Part shown: positions 20,796 to 30,242 of the stretch, one piece after another
Layout: each line of letters begins with the position of its first letter
Position numbering within the stretch: position 1 is the first letter of the stretch
Origin: an uncultured Afifella sp.
Lineage (GTDB): Bacteria; Pseudomonadota; Alphaproteobacteria; Rhizobiales; Afifellaceae
DNA: 33,041 bases
Reading direction: 5' to 3'
Assembly: GCA_945787495.1 (NCBI GenBank)
Contig: CALZIL010000027.1
Location: 1-33,041 of the forward strand
The notes under the pieces: generated by a model
Databases searched by the model: none
What the model saw: the letters and a program-made list of their open reading frames with translations, nothing else
What the model was told of the DNA's origin: nothing
Program-made: the position numbers and the translations under genes

Positions 20796-23231
20796 TCAGT
20801 ACAGTCCGCCGGTGCCCGATGCAACGGCACGGTCGGCTTCCGGCGAAACCGTCAATGGCCTGCCCATCGCATCCTCAAAACCGATAATGGCATAGGTGGA
20901 GGGCGGCGCCGTGCCGGGCTTGAAGGCTTCCAGAATGACGCTTTCGCCGCCGCCATTGCCGCCCGCTATCAGTCCAGTCCGCCGATCGATCGGGATCAGG
21001 CTGATGCCCGACGGCACCTGGAATTCCTTGGCCGGCTGGTCGGCGAGCGCTACCTTCATGAAATTGGTGAAGATCGGCGCGGCGACGTGGCCGCCGGTCG
21101 ATCCCCGGCCCATGGGCGTGGGCTGGTCGTAGCCGACAAAAACGCCGACGACGAGGTCGGGCGAAAATCCGACGAACCAGGCATCCTTTTCGTCATTGGT
21201 GGTACCGGTCTTGCCGGCGATCGGCTTGCCGACCGCCTTGACCTTGGGGGCAGTACCGCGCTGAACGACACCCTCCATCATGGAGGTGATCTGGTAGGCT
21301 GTCATCGGATCGAGAATCTGCTCGCGCTTGTCGACCAGTTCCGGTTCGTCCTGGCCGAGCCACTGGCGGGCCTGGCAGGCCTCGCAAATCCGTTGGTCGT
21401 GCCGGTAGATTGTCCGGCCGAACCGGTCCTGGATCCGGTCGATCACGGTCGGCTGGATCTTGCGGCCACCATTGGCGATCGTGGCATAGGCGGTGACAAG
21501 ACGTTGCACCGTCGTCTCGCCGGCGCCAAGCGCCATGGCGAGAACCGGCAACAGGTCATCGTAGATGCCGAACCGACGTGAATATTCGGCAATCAGCGGC
21601 ATGCCCATATCCTTGGCCAGCCGGACCGTCATGACATTGCGCGAACGCTCGATGCCCAGGCGCAGCGTCGAGGGGCCGTAAAACTTCTTGCCGTAATTCT
21701 GCGGTCGCCAGATCTTGCCGCCGGCGCGGATCTCGATCGGCGCGTCCATCACCACGGAGGACGGCGTGTAGCCATTGTCGAGGGCGGCGGCATAAACGAA
21801 CGGCTTGAAGGACGAACCGGGCTGACGGAATGCCTGGGTGGCGCGGTTGAATTCGCTTTCGGCAAAGGAAAAGCCGCCGACCATCGCCTGAACGCGGCCG
21901 GTATAAGGGTCCATGGCGACGAGTGCGCCCTGGATCTTCGGCGGCTGGCGTAGCCGGTAGGCGTCGGGCGTGCCCGCCACCGGCTCCACATAGACCACGT
22001 CGCCTGCGGCAAGCACCTTAGCGGTGCTGCGCAGCTTGGCCTTCGCCCATGCCATGTCGGCGCGTGCGATGGTCGCGGTCTTGCGTTCGGCCGACAGCGT
22101 ACCGTTTACTTGGCGCGGCGGCTGCAGGCCGATGACGGCTTCGTTCTCGCCAGCGCTGAGGACAACGGCAAGCCGCCATTCGGGAACGTCGGAAAGCGCC
22201 TCGATCGCGCCGACGGCCGCACCCCAATCGGTCGAAATATCGACCTTGGCGACGGCCTCGCGGAAACCGCGTTTTTCATCAAATGCGACAAGACCGGCCT
22301 GAAGCGCCCTGCGCGCCTCGCGCTGGAGCCCGGGATTGAGCGTCGTGCGCACCGACAGGCCGCCATCATAGAGTTTTTCCGCACCGTACATTTCAATAAG
22401 CGTGCGCCGCACTTCCTCGGCGAAATATTCTGCGGCGACCAGACTTGTCCCGCGCCGGCGCGGCTTGACATCAAGCGGCGCGACTTTGGCCGTGTCAGCA
22501 TCGGCGGAGCGGATGTAGCCGTTCTCCACCAAACGATCGATCACCCAGTTGCGGCGCTCCACGGCGCGTTCGGTATCGCGAAAGGGATGATAGTTCTCCG
22601 GCGCCTTGGGCAGCGCCGCCAAATAGGCCGCTTCAGCCAAAGTCAGCTCATTGACCGATTTGTCGAAATAATTGAGCGCCGCCGCGGCAACACCATAAGA
22701 GCCGAGACCGAGATAGATCTCGTTCAGATAAAGTTCGTAAATCTGATCCTTGGAATAGGCCTGCTCGATGCGCAGCGAGAGCAGCGCCTCCTTGATCTTG
22801 CGCTCGTAGGAAACCTCGTTGGTCAGCAGGAAATTCTTCGCCACCTGCTGGGTGATGGTCGAGGCGCCGACAAGGCGCCGGCCGGAACCGCGGTTCTTCA
22901 GATTGGTGACGATGGCACGGATGACGCCTTCAGGATCGACGCCGGGATGGGTGTAAAAGTTCTTGTCTTCCGCCGACAAAAACGCTGCCTTGATCAGATC
23001 GGGAATCGCCTGGATCGGCAGATAAAGCCGCCGCTCGCGGGCATATTCGGCAAGCAACGCACCATCGCTGGCATGGATACGGGTCATGACCGGCGGTTCG
23101 TATTTCGCCAGCACTTCATAATCAGGCAGGTCTTTATTGTATTTGTGCAAAACGGCGGCAACCGCCAGCGCGCCGACCACAAACACGGCCGCGCTAACTC
23201 CAAACAGGTAACCGAATATCCGCCAAAGCAT
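20796..23231 (-). CDS. mrcA: Penicillin-binding protein 1A (bifunctional glycosyltransferase/transpeptidase)
   Basis: An 811-residue class A PBP that polymerises and cross-links peptidoglycan. A membrane anchor at residues 8-28 is followed by a GT51 glycosyltransferase domain with catalytic E88 in SAEDKNFYTHPG and the STITQQVAKNF motif (124-134). An OB-like linker precedes the transpeptidase domain. The active serine is S473 in GSSFKPF, the SxN motif is SRN, and KTGTT closes the site. The sequence is complete and normal in length. It lies 68 bases before prfB and 206 bases after the amidase, all on the minus strand. Confidence 0.97.
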   Translation of the reverse strand: MLWRIFGYLFGVSAAVFVVGALAVAAVLHKYNKDLPDYEVLAKYEPPVMTRIHASDGALLAEYARERRLYLPIQAIPDLIKAAFLSAEDKNFYTHPGVDPEGVIRAIVTNLKNRGSGRRLVGASTITQQVAKNFLLTNEVSYERKIKEALLSLRIEQAYSKDQIYELYLNEIYLGLGSYGVAAAALNYFDKSVNELTLAEAAYLAALPKAPENYHPFRDTERAVERRNWVIDRLVENGYIRSADADTAKVAPLDVKPRRRGTSLVAAEYFAEEVRRTLIEMYGAEKLYDGGLSVRTTLNPGLQREARRALQAGLVAFDEKRGFREAVAKVDISTDWGAAVGAIEALSDVPEWRLAVVLSAGENEAVIGLQPPRQVNGTLSAERKTATIARADMAWAKAKLRSTAKVLAAGDVVYVEPVAGTPDAYRLRQPPKIQGALVAMDPYTGRVQAMVGGFSFAESEFNRATQAFRQPGSSFKPFVYAAALDNGYTPSSVVMDAPIEIRAGGKIWRPQNYGKKFYGPSTLRLGIERSRNVMTVRLAKDMGMPLIAEYSRRFGIYDDLLPVLAMALGAGETTVQRLVTAYATIANGGRKIQPTVIDRIQDRFGRTIYRHDQRICEACQARQWLGQDEPELVDKREQILDPMTAYQITSMMEGVVQRGTAPKVKAVGKPIAGKTGTTNDEKDAWFVGFSPDLVVGVFVGYDQPTPMGRGSTGGHVAAPIFTNFMKVALADQPAKEFQVPSGISLIPIDRRTGLIAGGNGGGESVILEAFKPGTAPPSTYAIIGFEDAMGRPLTVSPEADRAVASGTGGLY

Positions 23232-23437
23232 TGATTTTTCGTCTCGTTTCGATTGCGGCCCGTGGAATGCAAACCGGCCCGGTTCAACACCGGACCCCGC
23301 TTAACAAAAACCTGCAACACCGGATTCGCCCCGGCAAGCCCACTGGCATCATGTAGTTTTGTGATCAAACTGAGGCAATAGGCCCCATAATATCGCTGAC
23401 TATAGCGCAAGTAGCTGATTTATCACAGGTCGGCATT

Positions 23438-24736
23438 TCACAGATCGTTTTTTGCGCCCACCGGGGCAGCATCGCCGACGAATAGCTCGATGGCGCGGGC
23501 GACGGCCTCGGCGGAACGCTTCCGCCATACGCTGGAGCGTAAAAGCTGCTCATCGTAGGGGTTCGACAAAAAGCCCAACTCAAGCAGCACCGAGGGGATG
23601 TCCGGCGCTTTCAGCACCTGGAACGCAGCCTTGCGCCAGGGACTGTTATTGAGCTTGACGGCCGCGCTCATATCCTTGACCAGCCCCTTGGCGAAGCGCA
23701 GCGATAGATTTCGGCTTTCGCGCCGGGCGAGATCAAACAGGATGTCGGCGACTTCGTCGGGCTGGTCGTCGATCGCGAGGCCGGCAAGAATGTCGGAACG
23801 GTTCTCGCGCGCGGCCAGCGCCGCCGACAGGGAATCGGAGGCCTTTTCCGACAGGGTGTAGACAGTGGCACCGCGAACGTAGTCCTCAGGTACAGTGTCG
23901 GCGTGGACGGAAATAAACAAAGCGGCGCGGTTTTCCCGGGCGATCGCAATGCGCTGGCGGAGCGATAAAAATCTGTCGCCGTTGCGGGTCAGAACCGGAT
24001 CGACCCGGCCGCCGGTCAGCAGACGAGCGGCAAGTTCGCGGGCAAATTCAAGCGTGACGGCTTTTTCCAGAACGCCTTGGGCACCGGCGGCGCCGGAATC
24101 GATGCCACCATGGCCCGGGTCAATGACGACGACGGGCCGGCCGCCGGGACCGCCGCCGCGAAGCCGGTCACCCTTCGGGGCGCTGCCGGTCACCGCCGCC
24201 TTTGCCCTTGTGTTGTCGGCGGCAGCGGCCGTGGCAAATGACGCGGCCGATGTGGAAACGAAATCGAAAACAAGCCGCGCCGGCTGTTCTCCGGCCGCCG
24301 GCAGCAAGAATGTCTTGGCAATCTCGACCGGCCCAGTGAGATCGAGGACAATGCGAGCCTTTTCGGCCGCGATCAGGCCAAATCGGTAATCGGCGACGAG
24401 CCCGCGGCCATCGGATTGCGCGGCCGGATTGGTGAATGTCGCGCGTGGAAGATCGATCACCAGCCGATACGGATCGGTCAGGCGCAGGATGCCGTGGTCA
24501 GGCGGGCTATCCAGATCGATGACGAACCGCGTGCGCGTTTCGTCGCCAACGAGGCGCATACCGTGAACCTTGACGGTTTCCGCCACACCGGCCTTGCCGC
24601 TTTCGCTCACGCCTTGCGCGCCGGCTGGCGCGATGGCAAGGGCGAAAAGCGCGGCAAGCGAAAAGACGTTTGTAAGCGTGGCGGCTAACGGCATGGTGCG
24701 GATTGTTGGCGCGGGGTTGAGGCGATGTAATGGCAT
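23438..24736 (-). CDS. amiC: N-acetylmuramoyl-L-alanine amidase (AMIN + Amidase_3)
   Basis: A 432-residue periplasmic amidase that cuts the bond between MurNAc and the stem peptide during cell separation. The signal peptide runs to about APAGA-QG. The start at 24736 is preferred to an inner ATG at 24694 because only it supplies arginines ahead of the hydrophobic core. An AMIN domain follows (roughly residues 50-165, with RFVIDLDSPPDHGILRL). The Amidase_3 domain has zinc-site segments VVIDPGHGGIDSGA, the glutamate in GVLEKAVTLEF, FISVHAD, and the catalytic glutamate in VLLELGFLSN. The neighbouring PBP1A gene fits a cell-wall role. Confidence 0.95.
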   Translation of the reverse strand: MPLHRLNPAPTIRTMPLAATLTNVFSLAALFALAIAPAGAQGVSESGKAGVAETVKVHGMRLVGDETRTRFVIDLDSPPDHGILRLTDPYRLVIDLPRATFTNPAAQSDGRGLVADYRFGLIAAEKARIVLDLTGPVEIAKTFLLPAAGEQPARLVFDFVSTSAASFATAAAADNTRAKAAVTGSAPKGDRLRGGGPGGRPVVVIDPGHGGIDSGAAGAQGVLEKAVTLEFARELAARLLTGGRVDPVLTRNGDRFLSLRQRIAIARENRAALFISVHADTVPEDYVRGATVYTLSEKASDSLSAALAARENRSDILAGLAIDDQPDEVADILFDLARRESRNLSLRFAKGLVKDMSAAVKLNNSPWRKAAFQVLKAPDIPSVLLELGFLSNPYDEQLLRSSVWRKRSAEAVARAIELFVGDAAPVGAKNDL

Positions 24737-24789
24737 GAATGTCGGGTTGTGAAAATGATCGTGTGGCGAAGAATGATGTGCCTATTTGC

Positions 24790-24818
24790 TTGCAATCGTG
24801 CCGTAGCGTTCATAAAAG
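24790..24818 (+). promoter_or_regulatory. Candidate rne promoter
   Basis: TTGCAA (24790-24795), a 17-base spacer, and TAAAAG (24813-24818). Each hexamer matches four of six consensus bases. If it is used, the rne transcript would carry a leader of about 360 bases. Confidence 0.35.
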
Positions 24819-24833
24819 AATCCTGACGGATTC
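24818..24833. other. Hairpin GAATCC-TGAC-GGATTC
   Basis: A perfect 6-bp stem with a TGAC loop lies at the expected start of the rne leader. It could be a 5'-end stabilising stem or a protein-binding inverted repeat. No T-run follows, so a terminator is unlikely. Confidence 0.5.
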
Positions 24834-24948
24834 CTCCCGACCCGTCCACCTGTGCGGATTGCCCCGTTTTCATTGCAATTCGCCTTTTGTCGGACAGCGT
24901 CAGGGACGAAGACGACCCGGGGCCGAAAGGTTACCCGGTCATGAGCCT

Positions 24949-24966
24949 ACGGGACACCGGTCCCGT
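24949..24966. other. Hairpin ACGGGAC-ACCG-GTCCCGT in the rne leader
   Basis: A perfect 7-bp stem with a four-base loop, flanked on both sides by CCGAAAGG mini-hairpins (about 24923 and 24973). There is no downstream T-run. It suggests a folded leader domain rather than a terminator. Confidence 0.5.
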
Positions 24967-25184
24967 AATTGTCCGAAAGGTCAGCCGATGACAACCCGGC
25001 TTCACAGACCGGCCTTCGCGATCCCCGGCAAAAGATGCCGTTTCGGGACGCGGTTGGACCTGCCTGATGCGGCTGCCGGGGCCACGGCATGCTTTTCTCC
25101 AATCAACTATATTGGGTCCGATCACCGACGCCGCCTTCGGCGCGTGAGCGCGGCTGCGCCGCCCGGGTCCGGAGTACAATTTCC

Positions 25185-27815
25185 ATGTCGAACAAAATGC
25201 TTATCGATGCCGCCCACCCGGAAGAGACCCGGGTTGTGGTTCTGCGTGGCGACAGGGTTGAGGAATTTGATTTCGAGGCGTCCGACCGCCGGCCGCTTCG
25301 CGGCAATATCTATCTAGCCAAGGTCACACGCGTCGAGCCGTCCTTGCAGGCGGCGTTCGTCGAATATGGCGGTAACCGTCACGGTTTTCTCGCTTTTTCG
25401 GAAATCCATCCCGACTACTACCAGATTCCCGTTGCCGACCGGCAGGCGCTGCTGGAAGAAGACGCGCTGAGCGACGCCGAGGAAGCGGCCGAGGACGACA
25501 AGGCCGACGAAACCGCACTTTCGGCAAAATCCAATACGTCCGAAAAGGTCGTCTCCGAAGACGAGGGCGCAGCCGAAGCCGACGATGCTGCGGAAGCGGG
25601 CGAAGATCAACCGGCCGAGGCGAATGCCGGACCGGAAGAGACCGACACCGCAGACGAGACCCCGGATGATGCTGGCGACGACTCTGGTGACGACGACGCT
25701 GATGCCGCCGTGTCCGAGGATATGTCGAAAAAATCGGCTGAGGCCGATAATGGCGATGGTGCTGAGGCCGATAATGGCGATGGTAACGGCGACGCCAATG
25801 GCGAGGACGCGGTCGAACAGGTTGGCGCGGAAGACGCGTTGGAAGAACTGCCGCGCCGGCGCAAGCCGCGGCCGCGCCAATACAAGATCCAGGAAGTGAT
25901 CAAGCGCCGCCAGGTGCTGCTTGTCCAGGTCGTCAAGGAAGAGCGCGGCAACAAGGGCGCGGCGTTGACGACTTATCTGTCGCTGGCCGGTCGCTACTCG
26001 GTGCTGATGCCCAATACGGCGCGCGGCGGTGGAATATCGCGCAAGATCACCAATCCCGCCGACCGCAAGCGGCTTAAAGAGATTGCCACCGAACTGGACG
26101 TCCCGCAGGGCATCGGCGTCATATTGCGGACCGCCGGCGCCAGCCGCACGAAGGCGGAAATCAAACGCGATTTCGAATATCTCCTGCGGCTTTGGGAGAA
26201 CGTCCGCGAACTGACACTGCAATCAACCGCGCCGACCCTCGTCTATGAGGAAGGCAGCCTTGTCAAACGGTCGATCCGCGACCTTTATTCCAAGGAGATC
26301 GAAAGCGTTCTGGTGGCCGGTGACGAGGGCTACCGCGAGGCCAAGGACTTCATGCGCATGCTGATGCCCAGCCATGCCAAGAACGTCCAGCCCTACAAGG
26401 AAGAGACGCCCGTCTTCTCGCGCCACGGCGTGGAATCGCAGCTCGATGCGATGTTCTCGCCGCAGGTCACGCTGAAATCCGGCGGCTATATCGTCATCAA
26501 CCAGACCGAGGCGCTTGTCGCCATCGACGTCAATTCCGGTCGCTCGACCCGCGAACACTCGATCGAGGACACGGCGCTGCAGACAAACCTGCAGGCGGCG
26601 GAAGAGGTCGCCCGGCAATTGCGCTTGCGCGATCTTGCCGGGCTGATTGTCATCGACTTCATCGACATGGAGGAAAAGCGCAACAACCGGGCGGTGGAGA
26701 AGAAGGTCAAGGACTGCCTCAAGGCGGACCGGGCGCGGATCCAGGTCGGCCGAATTTCGCATTTCGGCCTTCTGGAAATGTCGCGCCAGCGCATTCGAAC
26801 CGGCGTCCTGGAAAGTTCCACCGAACCGTGTTCTCTCTGTCACGGCACCGGCCAGTTGCGGTCCGTCTCCTCGCTGGCCCTGCAAATCCTGCGGTCCCTC
26901 GACGACCAGCTCCTGCGCAATGCCACGCATCACCTGAAAGTCCGGACCCGGCCCGACGCGGCGCTCTACGTCCTTAATCACAAGCGCGCCCATCTGGCGC
27001 AGCTTGAGGCGCGATTTAGATTGTCGATCGAGGTGACCGGCGAGCCGCCGGAAAACGGCAGCGTCTTCGTTATCGAGAAGGGCGAGGCCGTCGGCGATGA
27101 CTATGAACGGCCGACCGCCGCGATAGCATTGCATGATTTCGCCGATGACAAAGCGGAAGAGCCGGAAGCCCGGCGAGAAGCTGCTGGCGAGGCCGGAGGC
27201 GAAAACGGCGATGGCCGCAAACGCCGGCGACGCCGGCGGCGGCGCGGCGGCGAGGAGAAAGCCGCCCCGGTGGCCGACGAAGCGCCCTCGACTGCCGAAG
27301 GCGAGGACGTTGCCGCGACCGATACTGCAGTGACTGCGAGTGAGGCCGGGGACGAAAACGGCGAAGCCGAAGATGGTGACGGCAAGCGCAAAAGGCGGCG
27401 TGGCAGGCGCGGCGGACGCCGGCGCGGCCGTTCGCGCGAGACCGAAACGGCGGAGACTGAAAGCCAGGGCAACGGCGAGGATGAGGCGGTCGCTGCGGTG
27501 GCAGATGCCGACGCCGAAGTGGTCGAGACGCCACAAGAAGAAACCGCGGAAGACCTGACCGAGGCCGCCAATGGCGCCGAAACCGCTCCTGCCGATCTTG
27601 AAGGCTCTGAAAGCGGCGACGAAATCGCCGTTCAGGCGACCGAGGAGAGCGGCGAAGCCGCGCCCGAACCCCAGGCTGAAACGGAGGCAGAGCCGGAGCC
27701 TGAGCCGGAGGTCGAACAAGCGGCCGAACCGGAGACTACGCCAGAACTGGAGCCGGCGGTGGAGGACGACAAGCCGAAACGGGGCGGCTGGTGGCAGAAG
27801 CGGTCGTTTTTATAA
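25185..27815 (+). CDS. rne: Ribonuclease E
   Basis: An 876-residue RNase E, the main endonuclease of mRNA decay and rRNA/tRNA processing. The ATG at 25185 (MSNKMLIDAAHPEETR, the family start) follows GGAG at 25171; the longer frame from 25089 is leader. The S1 domain begins at residue 35 and is split by an acidic insert of about 135 residues (roughly 92-228), as in other alphaproteobacteria. It resumes with QVLLVQVVKEERGNKGAAL. The DNase I-like catalytic core includes D448 (VAIDVNSG) and D491 (VIDFIDME). The zinc-link is C549/C552 (CSLCHGTG). The C-terminal scaffold arm has Arg-rich stretches, acidic segments and the conserved WWQKR end. A 24-bp tandem duplication lies in the acidic insert. 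Confidence 0.97.
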   Translation: MSNKMLIDAAHPEETRVVVLRGDRVEEFDFEASDRRPLRGNIYLAKVTRVEPSLQAAFVEYGGNRHGFLAFSEIHPDYYQIPVADRQALLEEDALSDAEEAAEDDKADETALSAKSNTSEKVVSEDEGAAEADDAAEAGEDQPAEANAGPEETDTADETPDDAGDDSGDDDADAAVSEDMSKKSAEADNGDGAEADNGDGNGDANGEDAVEQVGAEDALEELPRRRKPRPRQYKIQEVIKRRQVLLVQVVKEERGNKGAALTTYLSLAGRYSVLMPNTARGGGISRKITNPADRKRLKEIATELDVPQGIGVILRTAGASRTKAEIKRDFEYLLRLWENVRELTLQSTAPTLVYEEGSLVKRSIRDLYSKEIESVLVAGDEGYREAKDFMRMLMPSHAKNVQPYKEETPVFSRHGVESQLDAMFSPQVTLKSGGYIVINQTEALVAIDVNSGRSTREHSIEDTALQTNLQAAEEVARQLRLRDLAGLIVIDFIDMEEKRNNRAVEKKVKDCLKADRARIQVGRISHFGLLEMSRQRIRTGVLESSTEPCSLCHGTGQLRSVSSLALQILRSLDDQLLRNATHHLKVRTRPDAALYVLNHKRAHLAQLEARFRLSIEVTGEPPENGSVFVIEKGEAVGDDYERPTAAIALHDFADDKAEEPEARREAAGEAGGENGDGRKRRRRRRRRGGEEKAAPVADEAPSTAEGEDVAATDTAVTASEAGDENGEAEDGDGKRKRRRGRRGGRRRGRSRETETAETESQGNGEDEAVAAVADADAEVVETPQEETAEDLTEAANGAETAPADLEGSESGDEIAVQATEESGEAAPEPQAETEAEPEPEPEVEQAAEPETTPELEPAVEDDKPKRGGWWQKRSFL
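25737..25784. repeat. 24-bp perfect tandem duplication in the acidic insert of rne
   Basis: Two identical adjacent copies at 25737-25760 and 25761-25784, encoding AEADNGDG twice. The unit is eight codons, so the frame is kept. It lies in a low-complexity, probably disordered segment, where length changes should be tolerated. Confidence 0.95.
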
Positions 27816-27923
27816 CCGGCCTGCCTTTACCCCCTCGCCACTCCTCTTTCCCGACTTGTCTTGCCGCATGGCGGGCGTTCGCGGAACTGGAACGGTGTCT
27901 ATCTTGTTGAAACAGGGAACGTG

Positions 27924-28622
27924 GTGCCAGTGACTATTACGCTTTACGATCTGTGCGGCACCGACCGGTCGCTGCGCTTCAGCCCGCATTGCTGGCGGGT
28001 GCAGATGGCCCTCGCCCATAAGGGCCTCGATTACGAAACCGTGCCGACGGCGTTCACAGAGATCGCGGCGATCGAGGACGGCCGCTCCAAGACCGTCCCG
28101 GTGCTCAACGATAATGGCGTGATTGTCTCAGAATCTTTCGATATCGCCGTTTATCTCGACGACACCTACCCCGATTTGCCGGCGCTGTTCGGCCATGACG
28201 GCGTCGTCGCGGCGGCGCGGCTGATCCTGAACTGGGCCAACGCCACGATCCATCCGATCCTGGGGCGGATGATGATCAAGGACATCCACGACGTGCTCGC
28301 ACCGGCCGATCAGGCCTATTTCCGGCAAAGCCGCGAAAAGCGCTTCGGCAAGACCCTGGAGGAGGCGCAAACGGGCCTGGACGCCAATGCCGAGGCGCTT
28401 TCCGATGCGTTGATGCCGGCGCGCGTGACGCTCGGCCATCATGACTGGCTCGGTGGCGGCGGACCGCTTTTCACCGACTACATCCTGTTTGGATCGCTGA
28501 TCTGGCTGGTCACCGTCGCCGGCCGGCTACCATTGCCGGAGGACGATGCGGTCGCAGTCTGGTTCGAGCGCTGCCTCGACCTTCACGACGGCCTGGCGCG
28601 CAAGACGAAACGCGCCGCCTGA
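27924..28622 (+). CDS. Glutathione S-transferase family protein (beta-etherase/LigE-like)
   Basis: About 232 residues with an N-terminal thioredoxin-like GST domain (ITLYDLCG, FSPHCWRVQMALAHKGL, KTVPVLNDNG, VSESFDIAVYLDDTYPD) and an all-helical C-terminal domain. The SPHCWR segment and the overall pattern recall LigE/beta-etherase-like GSTs, but ether cleavage is not implied. The start is probably GTG: 27924 has AGGGA five bases upstream, and GTG at 27921 or 27930 are alternatives. The ATG at 27861 would add 21 residues unlike the family and has no ribosome site. It is convergent with the catalase. Confidence 0.87.
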   Translation: MPVTITLYDLCGTDRSLRFSPHCWRVQMALAHKGLDYETVPTAFTEIAAIEDGRSKTVPVLNDNGVIVSESFDIAVYLDDTYPDLPALFGHDGVVAAARLILNWANATIHPILGRMMIKDIHDVLAPADQAYFRQSREKRFGKTLEEAQTGLDANAEALSDALMPARVTLGHHDWLGGGGPLFTDYILFGSLIWLVTVAGRLPLPEDDAVAVWFERCLDLHDGLARKTKRAA

Positions 28623-28645
28623 CCTGCTGTCATCGCGCATATGAA

Positions 28646-28673
28646 AGGGCCGCGGCGTTGAAACCGCGGCCCT
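28646..28673. terminator. Bidirectional terminator between GST and catalase
   Basis: A perfect 10-bp stem AGGGCCGCGG / CCGCGGCCCT with an 8-base loop, between two convergent genes. GTTT follows on the plus strand and TTTC on the minus strand. It is the clearest rho-independent candidate in the window. Confidence 0.8.
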
Positions 28674-28697
28674 GTTTGCAGGTGACCGGTTTGCGCG

Positions 28698-30173
28698 TTA
28701 TTCGGCCGCTTCGGTGTGCACCTTCTGGGCAGCCGTCTTGGCAATAAGCGCGGCGCGAACGCCGGCGGCATAGTCGGCATGGACCTTTTCAAAATGCCCA
28801 AGCTGCCGCTCGGTGATGAAATCGGGAATGCCGAACATCGCGTCGGCGATGTTTGAATAAAGTCGCGATTTCTGGTCATCGTCGAACAGCTCGAACAAAG
28901 CCCGCGGCTGCGAATAATCGTCGTTGCCGATACGGTGATTGTAGCGGTCGGCATCGCCGGAGACTTTCAGCGGCGGCTCTGCCGCTGAGGGCTGCTCGAC
29001 CGGCCCGTCGAACGAGTTCGGCTCGTAATAGGCATCGGGGATCGGGTTGTTGGCGAAGAACCGCATCTGCCCGTCCTTGTGATAGTGATGCACCGGGCAG
29101 TGCGGCGCATTGACCGGCAGCGCCTCATAATGGGTTCCGAGCCGGTGCCGGTGGGCGTCGGCATAGGAAAAGACGCGGGCCTGCAGCATCTTGTCGGGCG
29201 AATAGCCGATGCCCGGCACGATGTTGGACGGCGAGAACGCGCATTGTTCGATCTCGGCGAAGTAATTGTCGGGATTGCGGTTCAATTCCATGACGCCGAT
29301 GTCGATGCACGGATAGTCGCCATGTGGCCAGACCTTGGTCAGGTCGAACGGATTGTAATCGGTTTTTTCCGCGTCCGCCTCCGGCATGATCTGAACCTGC
29401 ATCTTCCATTTGGGAAAATCGCCGTTCTCGATCGCGCCGAAGAGATCTTCCTGCGTCGATTCGCGGGTTCTGCCGACAACATCGGCGCCCTCCGCATTGG
29501 TCCAGTGGCGATGCCCCTGCATGGTCTTGAAGTGGAACTTGACCCAGAAGCGTTCATTGTCGGCATTGATCAGCGAGAAGGTGTGGCTGCCATAGCCGTT
29601 GATGTGGCGGACATCGGTCGGCAGACCGCGGTCCGACATCAGGATCGTCACCTGATGCAGCGATTCCGGCGAGAGTGACCAAAAATCCCACATCGCCGTC
29701 GGCGAGCGCAGATTGGACTTGGGATGGCGTTTCTGGGTGTGGATGAAGTCGGGGAACTTGTACGGGTCGCGCACGAAGAACACCGGCGTGTTGTTGCCGA
29801 CCAGGTCCCAGTTGCCGTCCTCGGTGTAGAATTTCAAAGCGAAGCCGCGCACGTCGCGTTCGGCATCGGCTGCGCCTGCCTCGCCGGCGACGGTGGAAAA
29901 GCGGGCGATCATTTCCGTCTTGGCGCCGGGCTGCAAAACCTTGGCCCTGGTGTATTTGGAAATGTCGCCGGTGATCGTCAGCGTGCCAAAGGCGCCCCAG
30001 CCCTTGGCATGAACCGGCCGCTCGGGAATGCGCTCGCGGTTCTGGTGGGCGAGTTTTTCAATCAGCTGGTAATCCTGCAACAGCAGCGGGCCGCGCTCGC
30101 CGGCGGTCAGTGAATTCTGGTTGTCCGGCACCGGCGCACCGGCCGATGTCGTTAAAGTCTTGTGGTCTGTCAT
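28698..30173 (-). CDS. katA: Heme catalase (clade 3, small subunit type)
   Basis: A 491-residue monofunctional catalase that turns H2O2 into water and oxygen. Key residues are distal H55 ([12 protein letters not shown]), N128 ([13 protein letters not shown]) and the proximal heme tyrosine near residue 338 in [14 protein letters not shown]. The length fits the small-subunit clade. The ATG at 30173 ([15 protein letters not shown]) has a GAGGAGG ribosome site eight bases upstream; the longer frame from 30257 is leader. It is divergent from ndk, and an inverted repeat like the suf operator lies 70-84 bases upstream of the start. The symbol is used in the general sense. Confidence 0.95.
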   Translation of the reverse strand: MTDHKTLTTSAGAPVPDNQNSLTAGERGPLLLQDYQLIEKLAHQNRERIPERPVHAKGWGAFGTLTITGDISKYTRAKVLQPGAKTEMIARFSTVAGEAGAADAERDVRGFALKFYTEDGNWDLVGNNTPVFFVRDPYKFPDFIHTQKRHPKSNLRSPTAMWDFWSLSPESLHQVTILMSDRGLPTDVRHINGYGSHTFSLINADNERFWVKFHFKTMQGHRHWTNAEGADVVGRTRESTQEDLFGAIENGDFPKWKMQVQIMPEADAEKTDYNPFDLTKVWPHGDYPCIDIGVMELNRNPDNYFAEIEQCAFSPSNIVPGIGYSPDKMLQARVFSYADAHRHRLGTHYEALPVNAPHCPVHHYHKDGQMRFFANNPIPDAYYEPNSFDGPVEQPSAAEPPLKVSGDADRYNHRIGNDDYSQPRALFELFDDDQKSRLYSNIADAMFGIPDFITERQLGHFEKVHADYAAGVRAALIAKTAAQKVHTEAAE

Positions 30174-30242
30174 GATCGTCCTCCTCACTCGGCGTACAGT
30201 GCATTGAACCGCGCCCCGCCGCCCGAATTGATCACGACTACC

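Larger units (their letters stand above)
24737..25184. other. 448-bp gene-free divergent region: amidase upstream and RNase E leader
   Basis: No credible gene lies here. It holds a candidate rne promoter (24790-24818) and a series of hairpins along the inferred rne leader: 24818-24833, 24949-24966, two CC-GAAA-GG mini-hairpins near 24923 and 24973, and GC-rich stems in 25130-25175 close to the rne start. rne leaders in other bacteria are targets of RNase E autoregulation, so a comparable role is possible but unproven. Confidence 0.6.

Noticed and set aside
20880-21260. Extra genes opposite PBP1A
   Set aside because: These frames mirror conserved PBP1A codons and show no independent protein features.
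24923-24980. Possible riboswitch built from two CCGAAAGG mini-hairpins
   Set aside because: No conserved core of a known riboswitch could be matched, and the downstream gene is rne. Kept only as a structured leader candidate.
25314-26222. Long open frames on the opposite strand of rne and of other GC-rich genes
   Set aside because: They have no ribosome sites or recognisable domains and lie fully opposite strongly supported genes. They follow from high third-position GC.
28623-28697. Possible small RNA gene
   Set aside because: The strong hairpin lies between convergent genes and has T-rich flanks on both sides, so a shared terminator explains it.
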